A stretch of DNA of 5,990 bases from Firmicutes bacterium UBA7709. Its GTDB lineage: Bacteria > Bacillota_A > Clostridia > Peptostreptococcales > Anaerovoracaceae. The DNA is taken from assembly GCA_002482405.1 (NCBI GenBank), contig DLFX01000254.1:1118-7107 (forward strand), given 5' to 3'. The position numbers and the translations under genes are program-made. Each line of letters starts with the position of its first letter. Within the stretch, counting starts at the first letter, position 1. Shown one piece after another: positions 5,030 to 5,990 of this stretch. The notes below the pieces were generated by a model. It ran no database searches. It saw only the letters and a program-made list of their open reading frames with translations, and was not told the DNA's origin.

Positions 5030-5990
5030 TTGAGAAGAAAAATTATTGCTAAAATTTTATGCTTCGGGCTTAGCCTGACGCTTCTTGGGGCGGCGACGAC
5101 GCCCGCTTTTGCGACGGAGCCAGTTTCAGAGCCAGTTTCAGAGCAAGGTGCAGAATCTGCGGAATTGACGACCTCAGTCAATCCAGTGGACCCGGAGCCG
5201 GTTTCAGGGCCGGCGATAGATGAGCTTTATCGGATGGACAGCGACGGAACCTATGACATATTTACGAACTACGTCCATGGCTACTCGCTGAAGGTCGATC
5301 AGGGCATGGGGGTCGATCTGGATTATTCCGGAATTTGCGCCGTGCTCGAAAACGACCACAAGAGAATCGAAATCTACAGAGAGGGATTGGCGTCCGGCGT
5401 CAGTTCGAGCGCCTACATCAATTATTCCAATAAATTTTTGGACAACACCGCCGATCACGTAAAGGAATATGAAGACTGGACGACAGTAAACGGAAGGTCG
5501 GTACATATTCTTCAGTGGTCCAGGCAAAAGCTGAGCCGCGTGGAAAACGACAAGAATTACTACGTTTCTTTGGACATCCTGAACGGATCCGGGGAAGTTT
5601 ATACGATTTTTGTGAAATCAGACCAGCCGCTTTACCTTACGGGGGGATATTCCTATCTGATCGACGACTTCCGGACCTTTACTCCGACTCAATCGGCGTA
5701 TATGAGAAAAAGCCGGGAGGTCGATCTTGAGAGCAGGGGCTGGAATGAGGAGACCCAGGCCTTTTATCGGCAGTATTTCGGACCGGACAGCACTCTCCAA
5801 TGGGGCCTTTTTGAACCTGCGGCTCCCGACGATTTCACGCAGATGAAGTACCTCGAGACGGCCATGGACTATCAGTTCCCGTTTCTGCTGAATTATTCCA
5901 GCTTTGAAAACACGTACAAGCATCCGAATCTGGAATCCCGGCTTCAGAATGCCTATAAACAGAACAAGACCCTGGAGCTAACCCTGCAGA
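5030..5990 (+). CDS. Exported protein of unknown function, possibly glycosidase-like (3' partial)
   Basis: An open frame starts at TTG 5030 and runs past the right edge; 320 residues are visible. Residues 1-28 form a typical signal peptide: a charged RRKIIAK start, a hydrophobic core, and AFA before the likely cut after A28. Residues 29-62 are a proline/glutamate/serine-rich linker containing EPVS three times. Residues of about 75-218 look like a compact beta-rich domain (SLKVDQGMGVDLDY, NGRSVHILQWSR, VENDKNYYVSLDI) that I cannot assign; it is reminiscent of small PsbP/DcrB-like domains. From about 257, WGLFEP, FPFLLNYSSF (283-292) and KTLELTLQ (313-320) are spaced like the first strands of a barrel, with a resemblance to GH26-like glycosidases; this is inference and no catalytic residue is in view. 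The gene follows cobO by 13 bases. No other start is credible: the next in-frame ATG would remove the signal peptide. Confidence 0.8.
   Translation, partial: MRRKIIAKILCFGLSLTLLGAATTPAFATEPVSEPVSEQGAESAELTTSVNPVDPEPVSGPAIDELYRMDSDGTYDIFTNYVHGYSLKVDQGMGVDLDYSGICAVLENDHKRIEIYREGLASGVSSSAYINYSNKFLDNTADHVKEYEDWTTVNGRSVHILQWSRQKLSRVENDKNYYVSLDILNGSGEVYTIFVKSDQPLYLTGGYSYLIDDFRTFTPTQSAYMRKSREVDLESRGWNEETQAFYRQYFGPDSTLQWGLFEPAAPDDFTQMKYLETAMDYQFPFLLNYSSFENTYKHPNLESRLQNAYKQNKTLELTLQ
5117..5140 (+). repeat. Tandem 12-base coding repeat (EPVS)
   Basis: Two exact copies of GAGCCAGTTTCA lie side by side at 5117-5128 and 5129-5140, followed by a third GAG. A one-mismatch copy (GAGCCGGTTTCA) stands at 5195-5206. 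They encode EPVS units in the linker just after the signal peptide. Such repeats can expand or contract by slippage in steps of four residues without breaking the frame. Confidence 0.8.

Overview
The window looks like a chromosomal stretch from a bacterium of the class Clostridia (Bacillota) with fairly GC-rich coding DNA. This rests on strong purine-rich ribosome binding sites, GTG and TTG starts, tightly packed genes, and protein types common in anaerobic Firmicutes (a BaiN/HI0933-type flavoprotein, a COG2509-type FAD enzyme, a clostridial-style corrinoid adenosyltransferase). The genus cannot be fixed from the sequence alone.

Layout. Positions 1-369 hold no convincing gene. The first 180 bases are about one third GC, and a long imperfect palindrome (about 144-388) fills the rest and runs into the 3' end of the first gene. 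A minus-strand gene (370-1230) encodes a membrane-anchored YkuE/YaeI-like metallophosphoesterase. A divergent intergenic region (1231-1481) carries a candidate promoter for each side, a dyad around the minus-strand -10, a strong stem-loop in the plus-strand leader, and a six-codon leader ORF whose stop overlaps the next start.

From 1482 onward four plus-strand genes follow with gaps of 10, 54 and 13 bases and read like one operon: a BaiN/HI0933-family flavoprotein (1482-2693), a COG2509-type FAD-dependent dehydrogenase (2704-4443), a cob(I)yrinic acid a,c-diamide adenosyltransferase (4498-5016), and an exported protein with a TTG start that runs off the right edge (5030-5990).

How they may work together. 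Two flavoproteins next to the enzyme that adenosylates a reduced Co(I) corrinoid makes a redox link conceivable, but no direct evidence for it is visible. The exported protein has a signal peptide, a proline/glutamate-rich linker, an unrecognised beta-rich domain, and what may be the start of a glycosidase-like barrel.

The item that the gene models do not explain is the palindrome at 144-388. No CRISPR array, tRNA, rRNA, recognisable transposase or clear factor-independent terminator was seen.
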